A program made the position numbers and the translations under genes. From NCBI GenBank assembly GCA_027008965.1, contig JALVDN010000218.1, positions 1 through 10,033 on the forward strand: 10,033 nucleotides of DNA, written 5' to 3'. The notes below the pieces were generated by a model. That model made no database searches. It was not told where the DNA came from and saw nothing but the letters and a program-made list of their open reading frames with translations. This document shows, in pieces, positions 1 to 7,490 of this stretch (position 1 is its first letter; the number at the start of each line of letters is the position of its first letter). The stretch comes from Flavobacteriales bacterium. GTDB taxonomy: Bacteria > Bacteroidota > Bacteroidia > Flavobacteriales > Flavobacteriaceae.

Positions 1-305
1 TAGCGGCTTAGAGCCTCTTTGTGTTCTCCCAAAATACCGGCACTGTCATCAAAAAGCGGGATGACGATATCATACTTATTTGCCGCAAGATGATCCGTCA
101 AGAATGCCAGGAATGCCTCCGGCTCATGATAGGCACTGGGAGAGAGTATCTTTTCATGCGGGAACCGGGAAACCCATCCGTAGGAGAGTTTCTCTTCACA
201 GAGGATCGTCACATGGTGTCCATGTTTACGCAGTGATTTGGCAATGGGCAATACCTGTACAGTGTGTCCATCCAAAAGCAGAACTTTAATAGGCTTATCG
301 TTCAT
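1..305 (-). CDS. Probable ATP-grasp carboxylate-amine ligase, N-terminal part (cut by window edge)
   Basis: I translated this by hand from ATG at 305-303; about 101 residues are visible before the left edge. The protein opens with MNDKPIKVLLLDGH, a Rossmann-like first strand, then LRKHGHHVTIL as a second strand and YDIVIPLFDDSAGIL near residue 80. This layout resembles the pre-ATP-grasp domain of carbamoyl-phosphate-synthase-like and carboxylate-amine ligases, where a 'DVLIP..D' strand is typical. Such enzymes join a carboxylate to an amine using ATP, via an acyl phosphate. The ATP-grasp domain itself lies outside the window, so the family call rests on the N-terminus alone. The gene overlaps the end of the upstream glycosyltransferase by 11 bases, so translation is probably coupled. 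Two adjacent in-frame ATGs exist (308 and 305); I chose 305 because it sits 7 bases from the Shine-Dalgarno site. A nucleotide-sugar enzyme with a similar first strand is a less likely alternative. Confidence 0.6.
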   Translation of the reverse strand, partial: MNDKPIKVLLLDGHTVQVLPIAKSLRKHGHHVTILCEEKLSYGWVSRFPHEKILSPSAYHEPEAFLAFLTDHLAANKYDIVIPLFDDSAGILGEHKEALSR

Positions 306-1521
306 CATGCTTCTCCTTGGTTTTTTGGAGTACCTTCAGCATCTTTGCCGCAAGATGCTTCCTGTCAAAGGCTTCAGCAAGTGCATCACAGCCCTTCTGA
401 AGCTCACTGTATGCCTCTCCCCCTTTGGATATCTGCTCCAAAGCGCTAAGGAACTCTTCTCTATTTTCGGGCTCAAATGCTATCCCTGCATGGTGCCCCT
501 CTACGATCTTTCTTGCTTCACCCTCTACCCCCAGGAGCATCGGCTTTCGCATAGCGGCAGATTCAAAGATCTTCGAAGGGATCAAGGAGGCATGGATCTT
601 TGTTTTTGTCAGCGGTACCAGTGCTACATCTATCACCGAGATATAGCGCTTCACTTCACTCTTTGGCACGGGATCAAGGAAGGTAACATTTGTAAGACCC
701 AGCTTTTCTGCCAAAGCCACGACTGCCTCTTTCTTGGCACCTGTACCGACAAAAAGAAAGTGTATCTTCTCATCATCAAGATCTTTGATACTCTCAACAA
801 TAAACTCTAGCCCATGTGCCATACCGTGTGTGCCGATATATCCGACAACGAACTTCCCTTCAAGTCCCAAAGACTTCATAAGTGCCTCATCCTTTGGGAT
901 CGGGTTAAAAAGTTCCATATTCGCACCATTGGTCACAATATCAATCTTGTCAGGATCGATCCCTCTGCTTGAGAGATTCTCTTTGAGTCCCTCTGTGACC
1001 GTAACGACATGTGTCGCCTTACGATAAAGGCACAGCTCCATTTTGGTTAAGAATTCGAGCAAATAGCGTTTTTTGATCGCGCCATGATCTTTGATCCCCT
1101 CGGGCCAGAGATCACGCAGTTCGAATATCCAAGGCTTACGTCTGACCTTTGCCAGAGCACATCCGCCCAATGTAGTGAAGAGCTGTGGAGATGTCGCTAC
1201 AATCAGGTCTGTTTTGACAAATAGTCCTGCTAAAAAGGCACTGAAAGCATAACTCATATAGTCAAGGATTCGCTTGACCACCCCCTTGTTCTCAGTCATG
1301 TAGCTCCAGACCCGTATCACCTTGATCCCATCCATCTCCTCTGTTTGATAGAGCTTGTTTTTGTACCCCTCGTAGGTCTTGCCGTAGGGAAAATTGGGAG
1401 CACAGGTGATTACCGTCACATCTATCCCCTCCTTGACCCACTCTTTGCAGTGTTCATAGGTTCTGCTTGCAGGCGCATTGCTCTCTGGCGGAAAGTTGTC
1501 TGTCAAAAATAAAAGTTTCAT
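295..1521 (-). CDS. GT4 glycosyltransferase, WbuB-like
   Basis: This 408-residue protein is a GT-B fold glycosyltransferase, probably cytoplasmic or membrane-associated, adding a sugar from a nucleotide-sugar donor to a growing lipid-linked glycan. The N-terminal domain starts MKLLFLTDNFPPESNAPASR, with the glycine-poor, proline-rich first loop typical of the WbuB/WcaI-like GT4 group. FELRDLWPEGI at residues 133-143 is a strong marker of that group. The C-terminal donor-binding domain begins near 223 (FVVGYIGTHG), contains FLFVGTG near 255-261, and ends its donor site with SLIPSKIFESAAMRKP at 312-327. The length matches the family. WbuB itself transfers N-acetyl-L-fucosamine, but the sugar here cannot be inferred. 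The ATG overlaps the stop of the heparinase-like gene as ATGA (1518-1521), so the two are translationally coupled. GC is in the mid to upper 40s by spot count, like the adjoining part of the heparinase gene. Confidence 0.88.
   Translation of the reverse strand: MKLLFLTDNFPPESNAPASRTYEHCKEWVKEGIDVTVITCAPNFPYGKTYEGYKNKLYQTEEMDGIKVIRVWSYMTENKGVVKRILDYMSYAFSAFLAGLFVKTDLIVATSPQLFTTLGGCALAKVRRKPWIFELRDLWPEGIKDHGAIKKRYLLEFLTKMELCLYRKATHVVTVTEGLKENLSSRGIDPDKIDIVTNGANMELFNPIPKDEALMKSLGLEGKFVVGYIGTHGMAHGLEFIVESIKDLDDEKIHFLFVGTGAKKEAVVALAEKLGLTNVTFLDPVPKSEVKRYISVIDVALVPLTKTKIHASLIPSKIFESAAMRKPMLLGVEGEARKIVEGHHAGIAFEPENREEFLSALEQISKGGEAYSELQKGCDALAEAFDRKHLAAKMLKVLQKTKEKHDER
313..318 (-). promoter_or_regulatory. 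Ribosome binding site of the ATP-grasp gene
   Basis: The minus strand reads AAGGAG here, 7 bases before the ATG at 305 and 4 bases before the in-frame ATG at 308. It lies inside the end of the upstream glycosyltransferase gene and favours the second of the two tandem ATG codons. Confidence 0.65.
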
Positions 1522-3104
1522 ATGATCTCTACCTCCATGGTGGATTCTCTACCGATATTTGCGCTGATTACCGGTGCTTTGCGGCATTGGTTGAAAGCCT
1601 CGGCATATTCGTACTCTCCCAACTCCAAAACCTCTGCACCTTGATATCTGATCCGAAGTGACGGAGTGACCACACTATCTCCATCAATCCTTACATCTGT
1701 ACCCGGATAAAAGTGAAGATAGCTGACCGCACTTGATAATTCACCCCCGGTGATACTATCTACTATCTTGATGCTATCCGAATCAAACACCCACCTTCTG
1801 GTATGTAAAATCCCCTGATCACTGTATCCGTCATGTGTCGCACTAAGAACATTGCCATCCTCTGTAAGTGAAACGATTTTTGCGCGCTGAGCCACACGAA
1901 AGGCTCCCCAAACACGGCTCTGATCCTCTCCGTTGATCTCTACTGTATTGTGTGCTGCTGTCGAGCGTTCATAGTGTCGCTTTGCATTATTTTCATAGGT
2001 AGAAATCCCGGTATCCACAATTACCGGTTTGCCATCTACATAAAGTTCAAAACTGAAAGTATCACTGTGCGCATGACCCGGGATATAATCCGGACCGATA
2101 TTGCCTACATCAAGGAGACATTCATAGCGATCATTGGTTCTCTTACGGTAGCCGCTCTCCCCCAATGTGACCTCGGCAACAGAGATACCCATACTTTTTG
2201 CATAAGAGAGAAGTCTCTCAGGCGCAAGTGCGATGCCTTCTGCAGTATCGTTCACCCGGGGAAGCTGACCATTCCTAAATTGCATCGCAACGATCCAGCC
2301 TGTCATCTTGGATGCTTTTTCTCTCAGCATATCCAGCAGCGTATCGGTCTTCCACAAATTGTTACTGATCAGATTGATACTGTCCAGTACCCGCTGTAAC
2401 ATGATCAGGTGATACATCGGGGTGAGCTCAAAATGCGCTCCGTCTGAGAGAATCTGTTCGTCAAGTTCTGCTTCGAGGATCTCCTTTGCCTTGCTGTAGA
2501 ACTTTTCGTCCCGAAAAAAATAGGCACCGAAGAGGAGAGAGAATCCGTTCTCAAGCAGATGATTTCCCATAATGTGATACTCGAGATTCTCCATTAGAAT
2601 TTTATATTGGGCATAAAGGGCATCATTAATTTTTTTATCTTTTACTTCATAATATGACAAAAATTTTATCCAGTTTATCCCACGCAATGCAATCGGAAAA
2701 GGCATTACTCTTCCTCTAATCTCTTCACCATAATCAATAAAATCATTAATAAGTCTAAGCCCCTCTTCTTTTGACATATTCTTCTGTAACAAAAAATCAA
2801 AATAAGTCAAATTATAGTTCCATAATTTGCCATATCCATTAAAGTTCCAATCAATGCTACTTTCGAATGTATATGTTTTGTTCAAAAATGTGAAATTTCT
2901 CCCTTCCATTGAAGCAGAAGCAGTACCCCCTTCCTTAAAATTAAAATAAAGTGGTTTTCCATCACAATTCATATATGTAGGATATTGGAATCTATTTATT
3001 TTTCTCACTCTATCTCTAATGAAATAGTATAATCTATATCTCAATTGTTTAAATTTTAAAAATCGGACGGTATGTGCTAGTCGTGTTATTTGATCTGGTT
3101 TCAT
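1518..3104 (-). CDS. Heparinase II/III-like protein (putative polysaccharide lyase)
   Basis: This 528-residue protein has the two-part layout of heparinase II/III-like proteins: a helical alpha toroid (about 60-300) and a C-terminal beta sandwich (about 325-528). The opening TVRFLKFKQLRYRLYY at 12-27 is typical of homologues found in glycan biosynthesis clusters. Candidate catalytic positions of the family are kept: N181-H182 in NHLLENG, Y231 in ELTPMYH, H344 and H346 in GHAHSDTFSFEL, D364 in IVDTG and H385 in HNTVEING; the last four resemble the His/Asp positions of the lyase active and metal sites. No signal peptide is visible, so it may act in the cytoplasm or use its basic N-terminus at the membrane. 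It starts 14 bases after the preceding amidotransferase, with AGGAAG upstream of the ATG. Base composition changes abruptly near 2580: residues 1 to about 174 are coded by AT-rich DNA. Substrate unknown. Confidence 0.85.
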   Translation of the reverse strand: MKPDQITRLAHTVRFLKFKQLRYRLYYFIRDRVRKINRFQYPTYMNCDGKPLYFNFKEGGTASASMEGRNFTFLNKTYTFESSIDWNFNGYGKLWNYNLTYFDFLLQKNMSKEEGLRLINDFIDYGEEIRGRVMPFPIALRGINWIKFLSYYEVKDKKINDALYAQYKILMENLEYHIMGNHLLENGFSLLFGAYFFRDEKFYSKAKEILEAELDEQILSDGAHFELTPMYHLIMLQRVLDSINLISNNLWKTDTLLDMLREKASKMTGWIVAMQFRNGQLPRVNDTAEGIALAPERLLSYAKSMGISVAEVTLGESGYRKRTNDRYECLLDVGNIGPDYIPGHAHSDTFSFELYVDGKPVIVDTGISTYENNAKRHYERSTAAHNTVEINGEDQSRVWGAFRVAQRAKIVSLTEDGNVLSATHDGYSDQGILHTRRWVFDSDSIKIVDSITGGELSSAVSYLHFYPGTDVRIDGDSVVTPSLRIRYQGAEVLELGEYEYAEAFNQCRKAPVISANIGRESTMEVEII

Positions 3105-3118
3105 CGTTTGCTTCCTGT

Positions 3119-4915
3119 CTATTCAATTTCCCGAAGATGTCTATAACTCAGCTCAAGAGACATAAAAGCAAAAAGTTTTGCTGATGCATCTATTTTATTT
3201 TCCAGATGTGCCTTAAAAAGTGACTTGATGATATCCAGATCGATCACTTCCCTTTGTACAGATGTTTCTATTAGCTCATCCAAAGTCTCACAAAATTCAT
3301 TTTTTAACCAATCTGCCAGTGGCATCTCAAAACCTATTTTTTTTCTATAGATATTGTCATAGGGGATATACTTCTCTGCTAACTTTTTTAGCAAGTATTT
3401 CATTTCTCCATTCCTTACAAACAAATCAGTGTTTATCTTCGCACCGAAATTGACTATCTCGTGTGCTAGGAAGGGTACTCTTGCCTCAATAGATGCTCCC
3501 ATGGCAGCCCTGTCGGCATTGCTGGTCAACAAGTCATTAGGTACCCTGTCTTTAATATCTCTATCTAGTGCATATTTCAAATCAGGCATTTTTATTTTAT
3601 CGATATGTGTACCAATCATTTTTTCTATCATATAGGGTTCAAAAATATTGGCTGTACCGTAAAATGACGGATTACTCAATAAATTTTGTACAAAAAACTT
3701 TTTCCTACTATCAGAGCGAAATAGATTTGACAGAGGAGAAGCAAAAGGTTTCAAAAATTGTAAATATCTGTATGCCTGTTTGGACAGGATAAATCTTTTA
3801 TAACTGGCGTATCCCGCAAATATCTCATCGGCACCTTCTCCTGCCAACATAACTTTATAGCCATTATCCCGTGCGAGAAGTGCCACCTTGTGTAACATCA
3901 ATGAAGAAGGATTCGCGACAATATCGTCTTGCATACCTACCCATGTATGCATCTCATCAAGGAACTCCTTTCCTGTAAGCACCACTTCATTATATCTTAA
4001 TCCATATTGCTTGGTTATTGCCTGTGCATAACGTGATTCATCATATCTTTTGTCTTCCATTGCAACCGTAAAAACTTCTATATTTGGCATGTATTGACTC
4101 GCTACAGCAGTCACGATTCCCGAATCCACACCCCCACTCAAAAAAGCACCTACAGGCACATCAGCAACCAGTCTGTCTCTTACTGATTGATGTAGTAATG
4201 TATCCAGTTTTTCTATGATGTCATTTTCGTTGCTTAATGTATTGGAGAGAGTATCACGTTCCCACCATTTTTCAATACGATCAATTTTTTTTGCATGTGT
4301 ATCGAAATGCAGTAACGTACCGCTTGGTAATTCTCGTATATCTTGAAAAATAGTCTCTGGTGCTTTAAAAGCCCTATTAAGGTAGTATCCCCAGAGTGCA
4401 TCTTTATTTAGTTTTTTTTCTGAAAAAATGATTAATGGTTTTAGTGTCGAAGCAAAAGCAAATACATTATCATTGTCAATATAGTAAAGTTGCTTGATCC
4501 CCAATCTGTCTCTACAGAGTGTGATACTGTTGTCTGATTTGCTATAAAAGCTAAAGCCAAACATAGAATGTGTTTTGTGAAGAAATGCAGAACCTTCTTT
4601 TGCAAACCCTTTTAATAATACTTCTGTGTCCGACTTATACCTATAGCTTTCATCAGGATATTTCAGAGATTCATAATTATAGATCTCTCCGTTAAATGCT
4701 AAAATGGCATGCTTATCTTCCATAGGTTGTTGTGCATGCTCAACATCTATGATAGAGAGCCTGTTATGAAAAAATGATAGGTTGTCTTTGATATCCAGTG
4801 TATTAAAAGCATCAGGCCCCCTACTGTGCTGCATCGACTGAACCATCATTTCAAATTTCTTTTTCTGTTTTAGATCAACCGTTTTTTTATAATAGACACC
4901 GGCAATACCACACAT
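3119..4915 (-). CDS. asnB: AsnB-type glutamine-dependent amidotransferase, second copy (divergent)
   Basis: This 598-residue protein has the asparagine synthetase B layout. The N-terminal class II glutaminase domain (2 to about 200) keeps the nucleophile Cys2 after Met removal, RGPD at 32-35, R52, NGEIYN at 75-80 and SDTEV at 95-99. The C-terminal synthetase domain has the PP-loop SGGVDS at 260-265, GEGADEIFAGY at 359-369 and SIEARVPFLAH at 475-485. These proteins move ammonia from glutamine to a carboxylate activated as acyl-AMP. In glycan clusters, homologues such as WbpS of Pseudomonas aeruginosa are linked to amide formation on uronic acids, so a sugar substrate is more likely than free aspartate. 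Two oddities: alanine 484 where the family usually has Asp (PFLD), and KQLYY at 141-145 where KPLYY is usual. A 64-base gap precedes the gene, holding AAAAAGGA upstream of the ATG but no convincing terminator or promoter. It is clearly distinct from the other AsnB-like protein here. Confidence 0.9.
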   Translation of the reverse strand: MCGIAGVYYKKTVDLKQKKKFEMMVQSMQHSRGPDAFNTLDIKDNLSFFHNRLSIIDVEHAQQPMEDKHAILAFNGEIYNYESLKYPDESYRYKSDTEVLLKGFAKEGSAFLHKTHSMFGFSFYSKSDNSITLCRDRLGIKQLYYIDNDNVFAFASTLKPLIIFSEKKLNKDALWGYYLNRAFKAPETIFQDIRELPSGTLLHFDTHAKKIDRIEKWWERDTLSNTLSNENDIIEKLDTLLHQSVRDRLVADVPVGAFLSGGVDSGIVTAVASQYMPNIEVFTVAMEDKRYDESRYAQAITKQYGLRYNEVVLTGKEFLDEMHTWVGMQDDIVANPSSLMLHKVALLARDNGYKVMLAGEGADEIFAGYASYKRFILSKQAYRYLQFLKPFASPLSNLFRSDSRKKFFVQNLLSNPSFYGTANIFEPYMIEKMIGTHIDKIKMPDLKYALDRDIKDRVPNDLLTSNADRAAMGASIEARVPFLAHEIVNFGAKINTDLFVRNGEMKYLLKKLAEKYIPYDNIYRKKIGFEMPLADWLKNEFCETLDELIETSVQREVIDLDIIKSLFKAHLENKIDASAKLFAFMSLELSYRHLREIE

Positions 4916-4979
4916 TAGTTACGATCCTTTTTAGTTTTTTGCAGCTGTTACAGCCATTTTGTATACAGTTTGAACTACG

Positions 4980-6008
4980 TCAGCGTATGCAACCATAACC
5001 TATCTTTTCCAAAAAAAATGCTGTACGTGTATGGCTGTCATAAGCATCAAATGAGTTTACAGCATTTTGCTGCAGATCGTTGTAACACGATTCATCCATC
5101 GAAACCATCGCTTCATGGAGCTGTGTAGCACTGCCTACATCGATCAGCAGTCCGTTCTTGCCATCCTCTACCATCTCCATTATTCCATCTAACTTTGTGG
5201 CAATCACCGGCAGTCCCAACATAAATGCCTCTATGATAACACCTGGATACCCCTCACGATAGGAAGGTAGAACCAGTACGTCATAGGTAGACATCACATC
5301 CAGTACTTCATCGGGACTAAGCGCCCCTTTATAGTTGACACCTCTTGCATGAAAATAAACACTACTGTATTTCTCCTCTATGATAGGACCGTAAAGATCA
5401 AGTGTCACATCCTCAGGAAGCTTCTTGGCAATATCACACAGCAGATCGATCCCCTTCTCTTCATTGATCGTACCGATATAGACGAAACGACGCTGAAAAT
5501 TGTTGGAATTTTTCTCTCTCTTTTCACGCTTTCGCACGTTGGGAAACCAATAGGTATGAGGATTATAATGTTTGAAGTAATTTACAAGATATTGTGTTTC
5601 AAAAAAAACTGCATCTGAGTTTCTAAGGACAAACCAAGAGACCAATCTGAAAAAAAAACTTCGTTCGTAACTTCGTTTCATATCTCCAGCAAATATTCTT
5701 ACAGATACTTTCTTGCCTGAGAGTTTCCCAAAAAGAACAACAAATGGTGCAACAAATAAAAAAGAGTTTTGTGTTGCATGAAGAGATAAATGGGAAACTT
5801 TTAGAAAATGATTTACTACCTGATTGTATACACCCAAGAGTGTTCTGAATCTGCCTCCATTATTCTCAATAAGAGTATCTATCACTATATGAGATACATT
5901 TCTCTTACAAAGTTCTTCAAGTAACAACTCAAACAATATTGTAATACCCCCAGTTTTATTTGGGTTTTTCTTATTTTGGCGCGGTCCTATTATTAATATT
6001 TTGTCCAT
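4980..6008 (-). CDS. GT4-family glycosyltransferase
   Basis: This 342-residue protein is a GT-B glycosyltransferase with a C-terminal Glycos_transf_1 domain. It begins MDKILIIGPRQNKKNPNKTG, and the GG at 20-21 matches the glycine-rich acceptor-side loop seen after the first strand in GT4 enzymes. A charged linker at about 158-172 (KREKREK) separates the domains. The donor domain starts FVYIGTINEEKGIDLL at 175-190, and the EX7E signature is present as E252 and E260 in REGYPGVIIEAFMLGLPVIAT. It probably adds one sugar to the repeat unit; donor and acceptor are unknown. The start lies 12 bases after the upstream CapK-like gene and has no clear Shine-Dalgarno sequence, so it may depend on coupling to that gene. 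The N-terminal domain is coded by much more AT-rich DNA than the C-terminal domain, and the gene carries three poly-T runs of 8 or 9 bases on its coding strand. Confidence 0.88.
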   Translation of the reverse strand: MDKILIIGPRQNKKNPNKTGGITILFELLLEELCKRNVSHIVIDTLIENNGGRFRTLLGVYNQVVNHFLKVSHLSLHATQNSFLFVAPFVVLFGKLSGKKVSVRIFAGDMKRSYERSFFFRLVSWFVLRNSDAVFFETQYLVNYFKHYNPHTYWFPNVRKREKREKNSNNFQRRFVYIGTINEEKGIDLLCDIAKKLPEDVTLDLYGPIIEEKYSSVYFHARGVNYKGALSPDEVLDVMSTYDVLVLPSYREGYPGVIIEAFMLGLPVIATKLDGIMEMVEDGKNGLLIDVGSATQLHEAMVSMDESCYNDLQQNAVNSFDAYDSHTRTAFFLEKIGYGCIR

Positions 6009-6020
6009 CTCGCAACAACT

Positions 6021-7430
6021 TCAATACGAAAATCTATTTGATTGCATATATTCTTCAATATCCAGTTTTTGTATGCACATTCGATGTTTACGACGATGCG
6101 TATTCTCGATCTGGTCTACAAATTCAATCTGAAACTCTATATCATGATTGGTTTCCTTCCGCAATAGTTCTATAAGTGCATCCATCTTAATATCTTCTGC
6201 TTTCCCTCCTTCTATTCGCAACACCACTTTCCCTGGAGTATCTTGACAAAACTGGGTTTTTCGTATTTTTCCATATTCTCCAAAACGTTCAATACTTAGA
6301 CGTAAGAGTGGAATTAATGTATGATTTGTTGTCACAAGGAACTCCTGTAAGCGTCCTTGTATCATTTGTGCCTCTTGTATAATATCGGTATTTTTGTAAC
6401 ATTGTATTTCACCCAATACATAATCTTTTGTTCGATAGTTTATATATGGCATGACAATATTATCAAAAGAGGTCCCAACGATTTCACCATGTACCACTCT
6501 TGTAAGACCATAAGAATTACTAAATGTATATGCTCCATCATTTACTCTGTCAGCCATTGTAACTCTTTCCGTATGTCCATAATGAGTTACTACTTCTGCA
6601 TTAACAAAAAATTTCTTTAAAAATAAAATTTGATCTGTACTGACAGATTCAGACACAAGAATAAGACCTTTTATAAAATCAAGTTTTTTAATACCCAAAT
6701 TCTTACATGCTGCTACAAATGTGGTAATAGCACTCACATATCCATAAAAATAAGAAGGTTTGAAGTCATCTATCTCTGCCATTATATAGGGGATAAAATC
6801 CTCTTTCAAATGATTAACAGATACCAAAAGAAAATTATCGATTTTTTGATATTCCCAATAAATATGCTTCGCTTCATCTGGTTTTCCCCGTGCCATAAAT
6901 GTTACAGTAGGTTCTCTATACCTATATCCTGTCTTTGCAGCTGAATTTAAAAAATAGGCTTTTTCTTTTGAACGAGAGACAGACCGTGAAGAATAGAGTT
7001 TCACGGGTGTGGAGCTACTTCCTCCGGTATAATAAGGCACAGGTTTATCAAACTTGTCTGTATAAAGTGTATCGAGATGTTCTTGAATCTCCTGCTTTGT
7101 CAGTTTCGGAAATTTTTTTATATCTTCTGGGGATCTAAAAATAGATGGTCTCAAACCATATGCGTCAAATTTATCACGATAAAAAGGTATATGATCATAA
7201 GCAAATTGTAATGTTTCCAAAGTTTTTGAAAATTGGTAGTCCAACTGAAACTGTTCAGATGCATTCTCAAATTTTTCTATAATTTTTTTGTAGTATACGT
7301 AATTCTTTCCAAAACGAACTTCTATAGGAATAGTTCCATAAAGTGAGCCTATAAATTTTTTAACAAAGGGAGGTAATTTATAATAAGTACTCTGGTATTG
7401 ATGTAAAATACTATCAAAATCTATTTTCAT
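6021..7430 (-). CDS. CapK/PaaK-like adenylate-forming enzyme
   Basis: This 469-residue protein belongs to the phenylacetate-CoA ligase-like (PaaK/CapK) branch of the adenylate-forming superfamily, which activates a carboxylic acid as acyl-AMP and often passes it on to CoA. Visible motifs are the early LQFAYDHIPFYRDKFDAYG region at 74-92, the ATP-binding loop YTGGSSSTPVKLYSS at 134-148, HYGHTERV at 283-290 (the Tyr-Gly-x-Ser/Thr-Glu motif), the YRTKD ribose-binding motif at 332-336, and GRLQEF at 359-364 where related enzymes carry a GR-x-x-D hinge. CapK-like proteins are common in capsule and exopolysaccharide clusters, but their substrates are mostly unknown. Here it may activate an acyl or amino acid group for glycan decoration. 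A 60-base gap precedes it, with AGGA upstream of the ATG. Spot counts put GC in the low to mid 30s, lower than in the partial paralogue at the right edge. Confidence 0.82.
   Translation of the reverse strand: MKIDFDSILHQYQSTYYKLPPFVKKFIGSLYGTIPIEVRFGKNYVYYKKIIEKFENASEQFQLDYQFSKTLETLQFAYDHIPFYRDKFDAYGLRPSIFRSPEDIKKFPKLTKQEIQEHLDTLYTDKFDKPVPYYTGGSSSTPVKLYSSRSVSRSKEKAYFLNSAAKTGYRYREPTVTFMARGKPDEAKHIYWEYQKIDNFLLVSVNHLKEDFIPYIMAEIDDFKPSYFYGYVSAITTFVAACKNLGIKKLDFIKGLILVSESVSTDQILFLKKFFVNAEVVTHYGHTERVTMADRVNDGAYTFSNSYGLTRVVHGEIVGTSFDNIVMPYINYRTKDYVLGEIQCYKNTDIIQEAQMIQGRLQEFLVTTNHTLIPLLRLSIERFGEYGKIRKTQFCQDTPGKVVLRIEGGKAEDIKMDALIELLRKETNHDIEFQIEFVDQIENTHRRKHRMCIQKLDIEEYMQSNRFSY
6448..6473. repeat. 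Conserved DNA patch shared with the CapK-like paralogue at 9861-9886
   Basis: These 26 bases match 9861-9886 at 25 of 26 positions, in the same orientation. They code for the TSFDNIVMP segment of the CapK-like enzyme. This is the best-conserved DNA patch I found between the two paralogous genes, and it reflects gene homology rather than a mobile repeat. Confidence 0.7.
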
Positions 7431-7467
7431 ATTGGTTTCCTAAACATTCTCTTTTCCCTATCTAAAG

Positions 7468-7473
7468 ATTATA
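7468..7473 (-). promoter_or_regulatory. Candidate -10 box upstream of the CapK-like gene
   Basis: The minus strand reads TATAAT in the 60-base gap before the CapK-like gene, 37 bases from its ATG. A possible -35 (TTGAAA, at 7496-7501) is 22 bases away, which is too far for a standard sigma-70 promoter. In AT-rich DNA such a match can arise by chance, so this is only a candidate internal promoter. Confidence 0.28.
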
Positions 7474-7490
7474 GTATAAATATCAGCAGT

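Noticed and set aside
238..810. Long plus-strand open frame of 190 residues
   Set aside because: It lies fully antisense to the well-supported WbuB-like glycosyltransferase, is rich in Cys, Leu and His without a recognisable domain, and has no support from neighbours. It is a shadow frame.
1950..2399. Plus-strand open frame of 149 residues opposite the heparinase-like gene
   Set aside because: It is antisense to conserved motifs of the heparinase-like protein, has low-quality Cys- and Ile-rich composition and shows no family motif.
4940..4970. Possible hairpin or operator in the gap before the second AsnB-like gene (GCTG-TAA-CAGC and TGTATACA)
   Set aside because: The stem is only 4 base pairs with a 3-base loop and no T-run follows on the minus strand; the 8-base palindrome alone is expected by chance in AT-rich DNA.
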